A stretch of 64,000 nucleotides of DNA, from the NCBI GenBank assembly GCA_031262225.1, contig JAISIC010000009.1:24463-88462 (forward strand), given 5' to 3'. Origin of the DNA: Ruminococcus sp. (lineage in GTDB: Bacteria; Bacillota; Clostridia; Oscillospirales; Ruminococcaceae). A program made the position numbers and the translations under genes. The notes below the pieces were generated by a model. The model worked only from the letters and a program-made list of their open reading frames with translations, had not been told where the DNA came from and ran no database searches. This document shows, one piece after another, positions 33,240-42,656 of the stretch; position 1 is the first letter of the stretch; each line of letters begins with the position of its first letter.

Positions 33240-35510
33240 ATGAAAAAAATTTTATCCGTCATCCTTGTTTTCATTTTAGTCTTATCAGTATCGACAGGGG
33301 CAGCGGTGTCTGCGGCACCGATTGATTCCGACCCGACACAGTTTACAAACGCCGAAGCGGCATGGGCACTCTTCAAAGCCGCTGACTTTTATAATCCCGA
33401 CGTGAAATACAAGCAAGTTTTGGGAGATTTTGACGTTGATGAAATTTTAACCACCGCTAATGCCTACACAATGGTCGACCGTGCATTCGGGGAGCTCCCC
33501 GAGCCGAACGCAGTTTTGCGTATGGCTTCGGGTGAGGATCCGGTTTTCGTTGACGCTCCCGATGATGAAATTTTCACCGAAGCGGAGTTCACAAAACTTG
33601 TAAGACGCATATACACTCTTTACGGTGAAAACCTTGCAGATGATTTTTACTATACGGTGAATCATGATTATTTCAAAGATTTAAAATTACAGCCCGGGAA
33701 AACCAAAGCAGGTGTTACATCCGAAGCAGAAATCCGTGCCGATGAGCAGATTGCGGCTCTTTTGAAGCAGTTTACAGAGGGCGAATTTGAACAGGGCACC
33801 AAGGCTCAAAAAGCGGCAGATTTTTATAACGCTTTTTTGAAGATCGGCGAGACTGACGTTGATATCACTCATTTAGAAGGCTATTTTACCGCAATTGATG
33901 AGGCAAAAAAGGCGGAAGATATTCATTCCATATACCTTGAAATGGCTGAAAACTTAGGTTATAACGGATTCATGTGGATAGATGTCGGTTCCAATTTCCG
34001 AGCTGACAACAAAAATATTTACTTTTTAATGCTTCCCGATTTAACTTTGAAATACGCAGAGGGGCTCTATTCCGACCCTGAATCGGCGAAAATTGCCGAA
34101 GAATATGTAACAGAGCTTTTCACCCTTGTCGGAGACAGCAACCCGGAAGCGAATGCCGCAGCTGCAATTTCGTATGAAAAAAGCATAGCGGAGGCTTCAC
34201 TTGCCCCCGAAGACGCTGTTGATATGTCTAAAGCATATTTCGTGTATACACTTGAAGAGGTTCAAGAGAAGATACCGTCGTGGGATTTGACTTCTATACT
34301 GAAAGCTCACGGTAATGAACCATCCCCCGATAATCTCATGTTTGTTCCCGATGACGGAAGGCTTGCCGCGATGGCGAAGGCTTTTGAGCCGGAAAACATA
34401 GATACGCTCAAGGCGTTCTTCAAGCTTGGTATTATCCGCAGTTACCGCAGATATATGGGCGACAGCTTCCGTCTGGCATACGGCAAGTTTAATACAGCAA
34501 TGTACGGTTCAGAGCCACTTGCCAAAGAGGATTATTATACTCAGGCGGCGACAGAGGAAATGAATTTTCTAATGCAGTCGCTTTATACAGATTATTACGT
34601 TGACCCCAGAACAAAAGCAGATGTTGAAGATATGGCAGAAGGCATTATCGACACATTTATAAGCCGTATGGACGGATATACATGGATGAGCGAAGAGGCA
34701 CGCACCGAAGCAAAGAAAAAGCTTTCGTCTTTCCGTGTAGTTGCCGCTCATCCCGATGATATGCATTCTGCGTGGGATGAAATTGATGTTACTTCCGATA
34801 ATGCTTTTGAGATTTTCGCTGAATATAAAAAAGCATGGCACAAAATGGATAAGGCAAGATACGGTGATGATACCGACAGAAACGTAAATATTATGACAGC
34901 AATGAAGACTTATGAAATCAACGCCTTGTTTATAGCTGAATATAATATTATCTATTTCCCGGCAGCCTTCTTGACAACACCCTATTATGACCCCAATGCC
35001 TCGCTTGAAACAAACCTCGGTGCAATCGGTACGGTGATGGGGCATGAAATAACCCACGCATTTGATAATAACGGTTCTCAGTTTGATTCAAAGGGTCTTG
35101 TTCGCAACTGGTGGACAGAGGACGATTTTGCGGCGTTTGACGGTAAGGTTAATGACGTTATAGGGCATTATGAGGGTTATGAATATGTGAACGGGATTGA
35201 AAATGTCTCCGCTCAGACGGTCTCTGAAAATATCGCGGATATCGGCGGCGTTTCGGTGGCTCTTGAATATCTTAAAAACAACAAAGAAGCCCCCGACTAT
35301 GATGCCTTCTTTAAAAGCTATGCGATTTCATGGGCTGATATCCCGCTGCATCAGGTTGCAGCCGCGGCTGCCTCGTCCGACGTTCACAGCGGATTCTGGG
35401 TTCGTGTCAACGCAGTACTCCCGCTCTTTGATGAATTTTACGAAACTTATGACATAAAAAAAGGCGACGGAATGTATATCGCCCCCGAAGACAGGGTTTC
35501 GATCTGGTAA
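33240..35510 (+). CDS. Secreted M13-family zinc metallopeptidase (neprilysin-like)
   Basis: 756 aa with a cleavable signal peptide (KKILSVILVFILVLSVSTGAAVSA). The long helical N-terminal domain is followed by the catalytic domain with the zinc motif HEITH at 602-606, the third ligand E663 in ENIADIGGVSVAL, and the substrate-binding NALF-like segment upstream (YEINALFIAEYNIIYFPAAFL). The C-terminal HSGFWVRVNAVLPLFDEFYETY is also family-typical, ending in the usual Trp. It would cut small peptides outside the cell. An AGAGG site precedes the ATG; a strong terminator follows. Confidence 0.95.
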   Translation: MKKILSVILVFILVLSVSTGAAVSAAPIDSDPTQFTNAEAAWALFKAADFYNPDVKYKQVLGDFDVDEILTTANAYTMVDRAFGELPEPNAVLRMASGEDPVFVDAPDDEIFTEAEFTKLVRRIYTLYGENLADDFYYTVNHDYFKDLKLQPGKTKAGVTSEAEIRADEQIAALLKQFTEGEFEQGTKAQKAADFYNAFLKIGETDVDITHLEGYFTAIDEAKKAEDIHSIYLEMAENLGYNGFMWIDVGSNFRADNKNIYFLMLPDLTLKYAEGLYSDPESAKIAEEYVTELFTLVGDSNPEANAAAAISYEKSIAEASLAPEDAVDMSKAYFVYTLEEVQEKIPSWDLTSILKAHGNEPSPDNLMFVPDDGRLAAMAKAFEPENIDTLKAFFKLGIIRSYRRYMGDSFRLAYGKFNTAMYGSEPLAKEDYYTQAATEEMNFLMQSLYTDYYVDPRTKADVEDMAEGIIDTFISRMDGYTWMSEEARTEAKKKLSSFRVVAAHPDDMHSAWDEIDVTSDNAFEIFAEYKKAWHKMDKARYGDDTDRNVNIMTAMKTYEINALFIAEYNIIYFPAAFLTTPYYDPNASLETNLGAIGTVMGHEITHAFDNNGSQFDSKGLVRNWWTEDDFAAFDGKVNDVIGHYEGYEYVNGIENVSAQTVSENIADIGGVSVALEYLKNNKEAPDYDAFFKSYAISWADIPLHQVAAAAASSDVHSGFWVRVNAVLPLFDEFYETYDIKKGDGMYIAPEDRVSIW

Positions 35511-35530
35511 TAGAAAAATCCCGGGGCTTG

Positions 35531-35569
35531 TCCCCTCCAAGATTCAAAATGCTTGGAGGGGATTTTTTT
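35531..35569 (+). terminator. Intrinsic terminator after the M13 gene
   Basis: Stem TCCCCTCCAAG (35531-35541) with CTTGGAGGGGA (35552-35562), 10-nt loop, then seven T residues. Confidence 0.93.
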
Positions 35570-35587
35570 CGGAAAATAAAAAAAGAC

Positions 35588-35616
35588 TTGCTTTTTTTAT
35601 TTATATATGATAAAAT
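35588..35616 (+). promoter_or_regulatory. Likely SigA promoter of the dCache protein gene
   Basis: TTGCTT (35588-35593), 17 bp, TAAAAT (35611-35616). The leader to the ATG at 35691 is about 68 nt. Confidence 0.65.
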
Positions 35617-35690
35617 ATATATAAGTGATTATCCAACCGGTATACTGACACTATCGAGCCCGTTTGAGGTAAAGATTCGGAGCATGACAA

Positions 35691-36947
35691 ATGTTTAAGA
35701 AAAACAGATTCAAAATTTTTGCGATTACTACAGCGATTTCACTTATACCTTTGATCGCACTTTGCGTAACCTCGGGAATACTTTTGTCCGGGGTGAAAAA
35801 CAGTGCCGGTCCTGACAGCAAACTCGGCACAACCGCTTCAAACGCCGGTGCAGAGGCTTTATCGGCACAGATAGAAAGCGACCTCGTGATACGGGCGAGA
35901 TATATTACGGAGTCGATCGACGCCAAGCTATTGCAGATCGAAAATAATACCCGAGAAGTTGCCGCATATACCGAAAAACTTTACGCAAACCCCGAAAACT
36001 ACAAAGAACGCCCGCTTTATTACCTTGAGCCGGGTGAAGACGGCATCCTCGTCCCCCATATAAGAACAGCGGGGGGAATTAACTACGAAGAATTACTTCC
36101 GGAAATTTTGCTTTTGGGTAATGCCGCAGATGTTCTTGACGAGTATATTGTAAGCGGAATAAATGTCTCTGCAAGCTATATCGGGACAGAAAGCGGACTT
36201 TTTGTTTTGGTGGACAGCAACGCTTCTTTAACAAACAACCGAGAATATGATGCCAGAACACGAAGCTGGTATATCGGGGCAAAAGAAAGCGGCAACCTCT
36301 TCTGGACAGACATATTTGCCGACGCCTCGGGACGCGGTGCATCGGTTTCCTGTGCCATGCCCATATACGGACCTGACGGAGAATTTCTTGCCGTTGCGGG
36401 AACCGGTGCAATGATGACACAGATTTCAGAGACGGTAACGAGTGCCGAAATCGGCGAAGAGGGTTATGCTTTTCTTCTGAATAATCGCGGCGAGGTCGTC
36501 ATAAGCCCGAAAAACAATGCTATTGCCGATCCGACGGGTACTTTAATCGGCGAGAGTTACATAATGAGCTCAATGGAAGATAAAAGGACGCTTGCGGACG
36601 AGATGATGAACGGAAGAACCGGCGTATTAAAACTAACGCTCGACGGTTCGGATGTGTATGTTGCATATGCTCCTCTTTCTCGAACCGACTGGTCTGTCGG
36701 TGTGGTTATGCCCGCCGCAGAGGTTTCAAAGCCTGTGACAGCCATGCAGGAGGAGATAAACGTACTTATATCAGAAAGTGAAACTGCCGCCGCTGATTAC
36801 AAATCAACCGCTGTAATAGTTATCGCTTTTACTGCTGTTGCCGCGTTTATTCTTGCCGCGGCTTTGGCGTGGCGTTTTTCAAAGACAATATCAATTCAAA
36901 CAGAAGATGATGACGACGGCGGAGAAAATCGCGATGAAGATGAATAA
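35691..36947 (+). CDS. Membrane dCache sensor protein without output domain
   Basis: 418 aa, clearly paralogous to residues 1-390 of the SpoIIE phosphatase at 26732-28858: shared runs include LLQIEN, AAYTEKLYANPENY, YDARTRSWYIGAKE and WTDIFADASGRGAS. TM1 about 8-30, double Cache about 45-345, TM2 about 362-385. It then stops after RFSKTIS with an acidic tail (TEDDDDGGENRDEDE) where HAMP and phosphatase would follow. A terminator comes right after, so the ending is clean rather than ragged. It could pair with or titrate the phosphatase receptor, or be a decayed copy. Its own promoter suggests it is expressed. Confidence 0.85.
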   Translation: MFKKNRFKIFAITTAISLIPLIALCVTSGILLSGVKNSAGPDSKLGTTASNAGAEALSAQIESDLVIRARYITESIDAKLLQIENNTREVAAYTEKLYANPENYKERPLYYLEPGEDGILVPHIRTAGGINYEELLPEILLLGNAADVLDEYIVSGINVSASYIGTESGLFVLVDSNASLTNNREYDARTRSWYIGAKESGNLFWTDIFADASGRGASVSCAMPIYGPDGEFLAVAGTGAMMTQISETVTSAEIGEEGYAFLLNNRGEVVISPKNNAIADPTGTLIGESYIMSSMEDKRTLADEMMNGRTGVLKLTLDGSDVYVAYAPLSRTDWSVGVVMPAAEVSKPVTAMQEEINVLISESETAAADYKSTAVIVIAFTAVAAFILAAALAWRFSKTISIQTEDDDDGGENRDEDE

Positions 36948-36963
36948 GATATGAAAAAGCAAA

Positions 36964-36994
36964 CACAGGACGCGAGATAACGTCCTGTGGTTTT
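36964..36994. terminator. Terminator between convergent dCache and 631-aa genes
   Basis: Stem CACAGGACG (36964-36972) with CGTCCTGTG (36981-36989), 8-nt loop, then GTTTT. The A-rich sequence before it could serve the opposite strand. Confidence 0.8.
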
Positions 36995-37002
36995 GTGTTT
37001 AT

Positions 37003-38898
37003 TTATGTTGATACGGTTGACGGAGCAGTATCTAATTTATCAGATTTCTTCGTGTCGGTTTCTTTGTCAAATGCCGCCTTCCTTTCGATAATCACATTTT
37101 TAAGCTCGGTGAATCTGTCGCCAAGTGCATGCAAATCAATACCGAAAATGTCGGCGAATTTGTGAAATCTTTCATTTGTGTACATCATGTAATATCCTTC
37201 GATTCCTATGAAATCCAGATACATCAAATGATAGAGCGTTTCTTTTCCAAAGATACGCTCAAGTGAATTGACCGCAGTCTCTGCGTTTGGTGAATACGTC
37301 ATAACCGAATAGACTATAAAGTGTTTAAGGTAATACTCCACATCATATCCAACGCCAAAACCCTCGCCGAATTCTTTAAAATCCTCCATCTCTTTCAGGA
37401 AGGCTTTGAATTCTTTATCAAAAGAGTGTTGACGCTTATCGAGTTCTGAAATATATCTTTCATAATAATTTCTGTAAAAATTCGCCAACGCCGTCTCGGC
37501 AAGGTTATACCAAATATCGTCACTTGACTTGGCGAGTTTCCATCGGTAAAGAAGTAAACATATGTATAAATGCTTGTTGAGAGAGAAGTTTAGTACATCA
37601 AAAATATCCGTTGGCATGTTAAATGACTCGTTTACAGCAAGCCGCGTTTTTATGTCTCGTTCCTCGTCACTTTGCCTAACGTAAACCAGTTCTTCAAGGC
37701 ATTCTTTTCTTGGATAATCAAAACAGCTTTGATAAAAGAAAAACCGTCTAAAATAGTCCTTGTAGGATTCAGGAACGATATTCTCTTCAAATTCGATAAG
37801 CATTTTGTATACTCTGCTGTCGAACTTATCTTTATATTTGCTGTAATAAAGTTGGATGTAGTGAAGGTAAAAGAAGGAGAGAGCATATTCTTTTTCTTCA
37901 TTGGAGGTGTTTTCGTTATACAAATCGACCGACAAAATATCGTGGTTATCAAGCTGCACTTTCAAAAACTCTTTATAAGTGCACTCAGGATTTATCTTCA
38001 AATTCTCGAGATAATCAAAGTCAATTACCTTAAAAAGTTTAAGAACGACCTTGTAGCATAACCACTCAATACAAACTTTTTTATTGTCATCTTTCTCGTC
38101 TTTTTTTCCGTTTGCTTTACCAAGAGCATTATAGTAAAACTCCATAATCTCGACCGGGATTCGGTTGTTGTCTGTATCCATGGCACCGTCAATCAAAGCC
38201 TCGAGATTTTGGGCAAATTTCTTTCCGCGTGTTTCCCAGTTGACAATCTCAAACTCTAACAGTTCTTCCGCGAGTTCAAGGTTCTCTGTAAATTCAATGA
38301 AGTCACCGTTTTTTATGCTTTTGCTCATGGCTTTATAAAGATTGTCAATGTCGCGGAAATTGTCAATGTCGTTTTCGCGTTTGTGTTCCGCTATAAATTT
38401 ACGAACATCAGCCTTAATATCGTCCTTAACATAGATAATCTGCATTGCAGAATAGGTGAGATAAACCGCTAAAACAGTGGTGAGAACAAAGATGTAGATT
38501 GCAATGAATTCCATACCGAAAATAAGCATAGCCCAGTTAATGACAACCGCCGCAATGATGCTCACTATAACAGCGGTGTATCGCAGGTATTTCTTTGGGC
38601 GGATTCTCATTATGTATTCGGGCAGCGACATTCCATAGGTTGATGTGCTCACGATACTGATAATGAGCGAAACGATGGTCAGCCCAACCGCCGAAATACC
38701 GACTTGGGCTTCAAACATATTCCAACACGAATCCATGCTCGGTGCGTTTATAATAAGCTCGGGAAACAGGATACCACGCAAATCAAGCAGTACGACTGCG
38801 ATAAAAAACAAAATCGCGGTCATTAAATGCCAGTGCTCCACAAAGAAATACTTTTTCGCGTTATTAGCGTTATCCACAGATACTGCTCGTTTCTTCAC
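37003..38898 (-). CDS. Four-TM membrane protein with a large helical cytoplasmic domain, partner of the AAA-FtsH fusion
   Basis: 631 aa, no family recognised. Four membrane spans lie in the first ~155 residues (TAILFFIAVVLLDL; VGLTIVSLIISIVS; YTAVIVSIIAAVVINWAML; FIAIYIFVLTTVLAVYLTY). The rest, about 470 residues, is charged, Lys/Glu-rich and helical, perhaps a repeat-type scaffold. It starts at a GTG (38898) with AAGGA 6 nt upstream and overlaps the end of the 1241-aa AAA+ protease gene by 29 nt, so the two are translated together. Since that protease lacks membrane spans, this protein may anchor it. That is inference from gene coupling. Confidence 0.7.
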   Translation of the reverse strand: MKKRAVSVDNANNAKKYFFVEHWHLMTAILFFIAVVLLDLRGILFPELIINAPSMDSCWNMFEAQVGISAVGLTIVSLIISIVSTSTYGMSLPEYIMRIRPKKYLRYTAVIVSIIAAVVINWAMLIFGMEFIAIYIFVLTTVLAVYLTYSAMQIIYVKDDIKADVRKFIAEHKRENDIDNFRDIDNLYKAMSKSIKNGDFIEFTENLELAEELLEFEIVNWETRGKKFAQNLEALIDGAMDTDNNRIPVEIMEFYYNALGKANGKKDEKDDNKKVCIEWLCYKVVLKLFKVIDFDYLENLKINPECTYKEFLKVQLDNHDILSVDLYNENTSNEEKEYALSFFYLHYIQLYYSKYKDKFDSRVYKMLIEFEENIVPESYKDYFRRFFFYQSCFDYPRKECLEELVYVRQSDEERDIKTRLAVNESFNMPTDIFDVLNFSLNKHLYICLLLYRWKLAKSSDDIWYNLAETALANFYRNYYERYISELDKRQHSFDKEFKAFLKEMEDFKEFGEGFGVGYDVEYYLKHFIVYSVMTYSPNAETAVNSLERIFGKETLYHLMYLDFIGIEGYYMMYTNERFHKFADIFGIDLHALGDRFTELKNVIIERKAAFDKETDTKKSDKLDTAPSTVST

Positions 38899-41800
38899 AA
38901 ATTTCCTTAAACTCCTGTTCGGTTAATTTCTTTTTATTTACTAGTGCAGCTGCAACTTTGTCAAACATTGCCCGATTGTTGATAATCAACTCCTTTGTTA
39001 TCTTAAGCTGTTCGCTTAGGATTTTATTTATCAGTGCTGTTAACTCGTCCGATTCTTTTACACCGACAGTTAATCCGAACTCCTCATACATACCGTATTG
39101 GGTAATCATATTTCGAACGATATAGGTTGCGTTCTGTAGGTCAGAGGATGCTCCCGAAGAGAGCCCCTCGTCACTGTCTTCATTGCCGTAGTAAATGGAT
39201 TCCGCCGCATATCCGCCTAAACACATACGAACGATGCCGAGCAGATCTCTCTTTGTCGGAATAGGATTCTTTAAATCCTTTGACGATCTTGCCATATATC
39301 CGCCGTAATCGCTTCTCGCAACTACAGTAATATATGCCGGAAGATTTCCGCAAAGATAATATACAACAGAATGCCCTGCTTCGTGTCTGGCTATTCTCTC
39401 GAGGTATTCATCGCCGAGCGGCTTTTCTTCACCTGAAATAACAATATCAAATGCCTCAAGCAAAGTGTCGTCATCAAGTTGGAAACTTGCGTTGGCAACG
39501 GATTTTTTAAATGCTGTCCTTTTTGCTTCATTAATAGTTGAAACAAGGTTTGACGGATTCATATGGAATACGTCAGAACGTTCTGCCAAAGTTTTTATAC
39601 CGTCTTCGGTGACACGGTGATTTTTGATTTTTCCGAGTTCTTTTTCAATTAACTCTTTGCGTTCCTCTGCATTCGGCAAATCGACGAGTATCCTGCTGTC
39701 AAATCGGCGCGAAAGAGCCTCGTCTATCATTCCGATGCCGCCTTTTCCGCTTTCGACATCATAGTTTGTCGCGGCAAGCACAAACACAGGTTTTTTCGGG
39801 TCGGTTGAAAATCCGTCCATTTCAGTCAGCAATGCGTTCAGCGTTTCTTCGTTTGCAATACTGTTACCGCTGCCCCTTGCCTTACCGATAAAGTCAATTT
39901 CATCTATGAATATAATACTCGGTGCATATTTTCGTGCTAAGGCAAACAAGTCGCGAACTGCTTTCGGACCGCTGCCGCTATAACCCTCATTAAGATTGTT
40001 TGCCGATTTGGAGATAAAATTAACTTCCGCTTCACCCGCCATTACCTTTGCAAGCATGGTTTTGCCTGTACCGGGAGGACCGTATAGAAGCACGCCCTTC
40101 GGCGGTCTGAGCCCGGAAACAGAGAATTTTTCCGGCTTCTTCAAAAAGTCAATAAAGAATTTCAATTCCTCTTTTGCCCGCCCCGCTCCGACTACATCGG
40201 AAAAACGCTCAGACGGAATATCAGAGTCAGCGAGCAAATTCTTTAAGTCATCTGCATCTGTAACACGTCTTAACTCAAAATCAACGAATTTTATGTATGC
40301 AGTATCTCCGTCTACGACCGTTTCGGTGTTAAACGCAAGCGATTTGCGTTTTGCAGATAATTCTTCAACTTTTTTAAGCATATAAATTTCGGCGCATAAA
40401 TCGTTTACCTGCTCTTTAAAGCTCTTAAAACCGCCTTCCGGCGAAAATATAATGCTTCCGTACGCTCCTGCTCTTAAATATGATGCAATCAATTCCCTGT
40501 CAATTTGAATTGATTTCAATGAAGCTGCAAGAACACAGATCGGCAGTTCCGGGTTAGTTTTTCTAAGTTCAGTAAATATATCCGAACCTATATTTTCGCT
40601 GATGAATATGATTGCAAAATCAATATCCTTTTCTTCTGCTAAAACATATATCTCGTCCGGTGTTGATGCATAAAGGAACTCGCAGTTATCTATCTGCCGC
40701 ACACACATATTTGAAAATGTCACATCTGCGAACATTAAAATGCGTGTTTTTCTATTATTTGAGAACAGATTTTTTATATCCTCAGACACCTCGTCAAGAT
40801 CGGCTTTAAAGATGATAGACTTCACATTTTCAGAATTTCCAAGCTTTCTAAACTTAATTTCCTGAAGCATCCTATGAATTCGTGTTTTGAAAAAAAGCGA
40901 AGCTCTTGCCTTAAGAGTGCGCGCATCTGCCATACCGCCTTCGGAAAGAAGTATGGAGACAAGCACATTGTGCGTATCACCGGTAGTGTTGGGGTCATCT
41001 ACGAGCATTGAAATGCCGTACATTTCTTCAAAAAGACCGGATATATGTTTATACTCCGACCTCATAATTTCCAGAAGGTTAAGCGGTTTGAGATGATTAA
41101 AAAGAAGCGGAAAACCTGTCGCAACACGACTTACGAGTGCAGCAGGAAAGAACGGCTCACTTGTCAACGGATTTATTTCTGTTTCAAGGGCATTAAGGAA
41201 TGTCTTTTTTTCTATAGATGAAAGATTCTTCTGCTTTTCGTCTTCATAAAGCGAACGCCCGGCGTTGCTTGTAAAAATAATAATTGTATCCTTAAATGAA
41301 ACTGTCGGGTTAAAACTCAAAAATTCTTCACGCTGCTCTTTATTTTGCTCTTTTATTGAATTTCTTTCCGCTGCTACCTTTGCAGAATCCCAATATTTAT
41401 CTGTCAAAGTTCCGCTGTTTAGCAGTTCGTAAAAAACGTGCAATGTTGTAATATGTGCTTTTTCTATCTCATCAAAAACCAGTATAGCGTTTGGATTATC
41501 GGCAACATAGGATGTAAGCAAACCTACGTGTGACCCGCTCCAATAATACTCTAAACCGATAAGACCGCCTTGATCTTCATGCCCTGCAAATTGTGTCATA
41601 TCGAAAATTTTATACGGGCGTCCCAGAAACTTCGCCGTCTGTTTCGCAAGAAAAGATTTTCCCGTGCCCGGAGGTCCGGCGAACAAGAATAAAGCCTTTA
41701 CTCCCGTTCGCTCCTTCCCGGATGCGAAAATCTCCGAAGCAAACAAGCCTTCGCAAAAGGTACGCACGGTTTGATCCTGTCCCTTGACAGTATCAAGCAG

Positions 41801-42595
41801 TTTTTTTTGTAATTTTGCGATATCGGATGAAAGGTCATAGAAATAATTATTGGATTTTTCCACTAAGAAGCGATTAATATCATCAGACAACAGATCTTTT
41901 TTTATCTGCCTCATATCAGTTTCGGGAAGAGCAATATAACCCATAATACGACAGAAAAGCAACATCAGATTACATCTATACTCACTGCCCCAATATTTTG
42001 CCGTGTCAATAAATTCATTACAAGAAGCAAGCGTCATTTTCTTGAAATTTTCGGCAAACTTCGCATCTTTAAGTTTCATTAAGGGGTTGGAAACAGCTGT
42101 TTTCATCAGCAAAGTAAGTGAATCGTATTCAATGGGGAAAAGCGATTTTAAAACAAATACAGGGCGGTCACAAATCGGTTTTTTATCATGAGCCGCTTCC
42201 GGGTTTGCGGAAGGTAATTCATCCGGTATAATGCCGACTTCGCAGCAATACCTAAACAAATCAGCTTGTTTTGCGCTTCCCCACACAATTTCCGAGTGTT
42301 GATAGGCAAAATTAAAAAGTTTAGATATCTCAGCTTCAGTCAAATCAAAAAGGACTTGTACACAAGCCGTATCACTTTCCGGCACTTCTTCGAGTTCATC
42401 ACGCTTTTTGTTTTTATTTATTTCATCAACATTTTTTCTAATCTCTTTGGCTTCCATTCTTGCTTTCTCAAGAACGTCCGAGGGCTTGCTTAAATTTCTC
42501 ACTGCATACAAAAAATTAAACTCAGTTCGAATAGTTTCAGGCAATTCATTCAAGAGGAGCTTTTCTGCAAGTTCAAATTTTTTATTCAGTTCCAT
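38870..42595 (-). CDS. Clp-type AAA+ / receiver-like / FtsH-type AAA+ and M41 zinc protease fusion
   Basis: A 1241-aa protein of unusual make-up. Residues 1-265: helical, unknown. About 268-600: ClpA/B-type AAA+ module with VKGQDQ, Walker A GPPGTGKS (307-314), Walker B VFDEIEKAH and sensor FTSNAG. About 616-740: a receiver-like alpha/beta domain (ILMFADV, DFAIIF, YLRAGAYGSIIF), without a clear phospho-Asp context. About 795-1050: FtsH-type AAA+ with VVGAGRAKEEL, Walker A GPPGTGKT (839-846), Walker B IIFIDEID and SRH around LSRRFD. About 1060-1241: M41 peptidase with HEAGH (1071-1075) and third ligand D1152 in SSDLQNAT. FtsH's N-terminal membrane spans are absent. A GGGAG site precedes the ATG; a TTGACA at 42645-42640 may belong to its promoter. 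Confidence 0.88.
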   Translation of the reverse strand: MELNKKFELAEKLLLNELPETIRTEFNFLYAVRNLSKPSDVLEKARMEAKEIRKNVDEINKNKKRDELEEVPESDTACVQVLFDLTEAEISKLFNFAYQHSEIVWGSAKQADLFRYCCEVGIIPDELPSANPEAAHDKKPICDRPVFVLKSLFPIEYDSLTLLMKTAVSNPLMKLKDAKFAENFKKMTLASCNEFIDTAKYWGSEYRCNLMLLFCRIMGYIALPETDMRQIKKDLLSDDINRFLVEKSNNYFYDLSSDIAKLQKKLLDTVKGQDQTVRTFCEGLFASEIFASGKERTGVKALFLFAGPPGTGKSFLAKQTAKFLGRPYKIFDMTQFAGHEDQGGLIGLEYYWSGSHVGLLTSYVADNPNAILVFDEIEKAHITTLHVFYELLNSGTLTDKYWDSAKVAAERNSIKEQNKEQREEFLSFNPTVSFKDTIIIFTSNAGRSLYEDEKQKNLSSIEKKTFLNALETEINPLTSEPFFPAALVSRVATGFPLLFNHLKPLNLLEIMRSEYKHISGLFEEMYGISMLVDDPNTTGDTHNVLVSILLSEGGMADARTLKARASLFFKTRIHRMLQEIKFRKLGNSENVKSIIFKADLDEVSEDIKNLFSNNRKTRILMFADVTFSNMCVRQIDNCEFLYASTPDEIYVLAEEKDIDFAIIFISENIGSDIFTELRKTNPELPICVLAASLKSIQIDRELIASYLRAGAYGSIIFSPEGGFKSFKEQVNDLCAEIYMLKKVEELSAKRKSLAFNTETVVDGDTAYIKFVDFELRRVTDADDLKNLLADSDIPSERFSDVVGAGRAKEELKFFIDFLKKPEKFSVSGLRPPKGVLLYGPPGTGKTMLAKVMAGEAEVNFISKSANNLNEGYSGSGPKAVRDLFALARKYAPSIIFIDEIDFIGKARGSGNSIANEETLNALLTEMDGFSTDPKKPVFVLAATNYDVESGKGGIGMIDEALSRRFDSRILVDLPNAEERKELIEKELGKIKNHRVTEDGIKTLAERSDVFHMNPSNLVSTINEAKRTAFKKSVANASFQLDDDTLLEAFDIVISGEEKPLGDEYLERIARHEAGHSVVYYLCGNLPAYITVVARSDYGGYMARSSKDLKNPIPTKRDLLGIVRMCLGGYAAESIYYGNEDSDEGLSSGASSDLQNATYIVRNMITQYGMYEEFGLTVGVKESDELTALINKILSEQLKITKELIINNRAMFDKVAAALVNKKKLTEQEFKEICEETSSICG

Positions 42596-42656
42596 TTTAC
42601 TTATCTCCCGTACATCGTAAATACAAAAACATTATATAGTGTCAACCTCCGGTATG

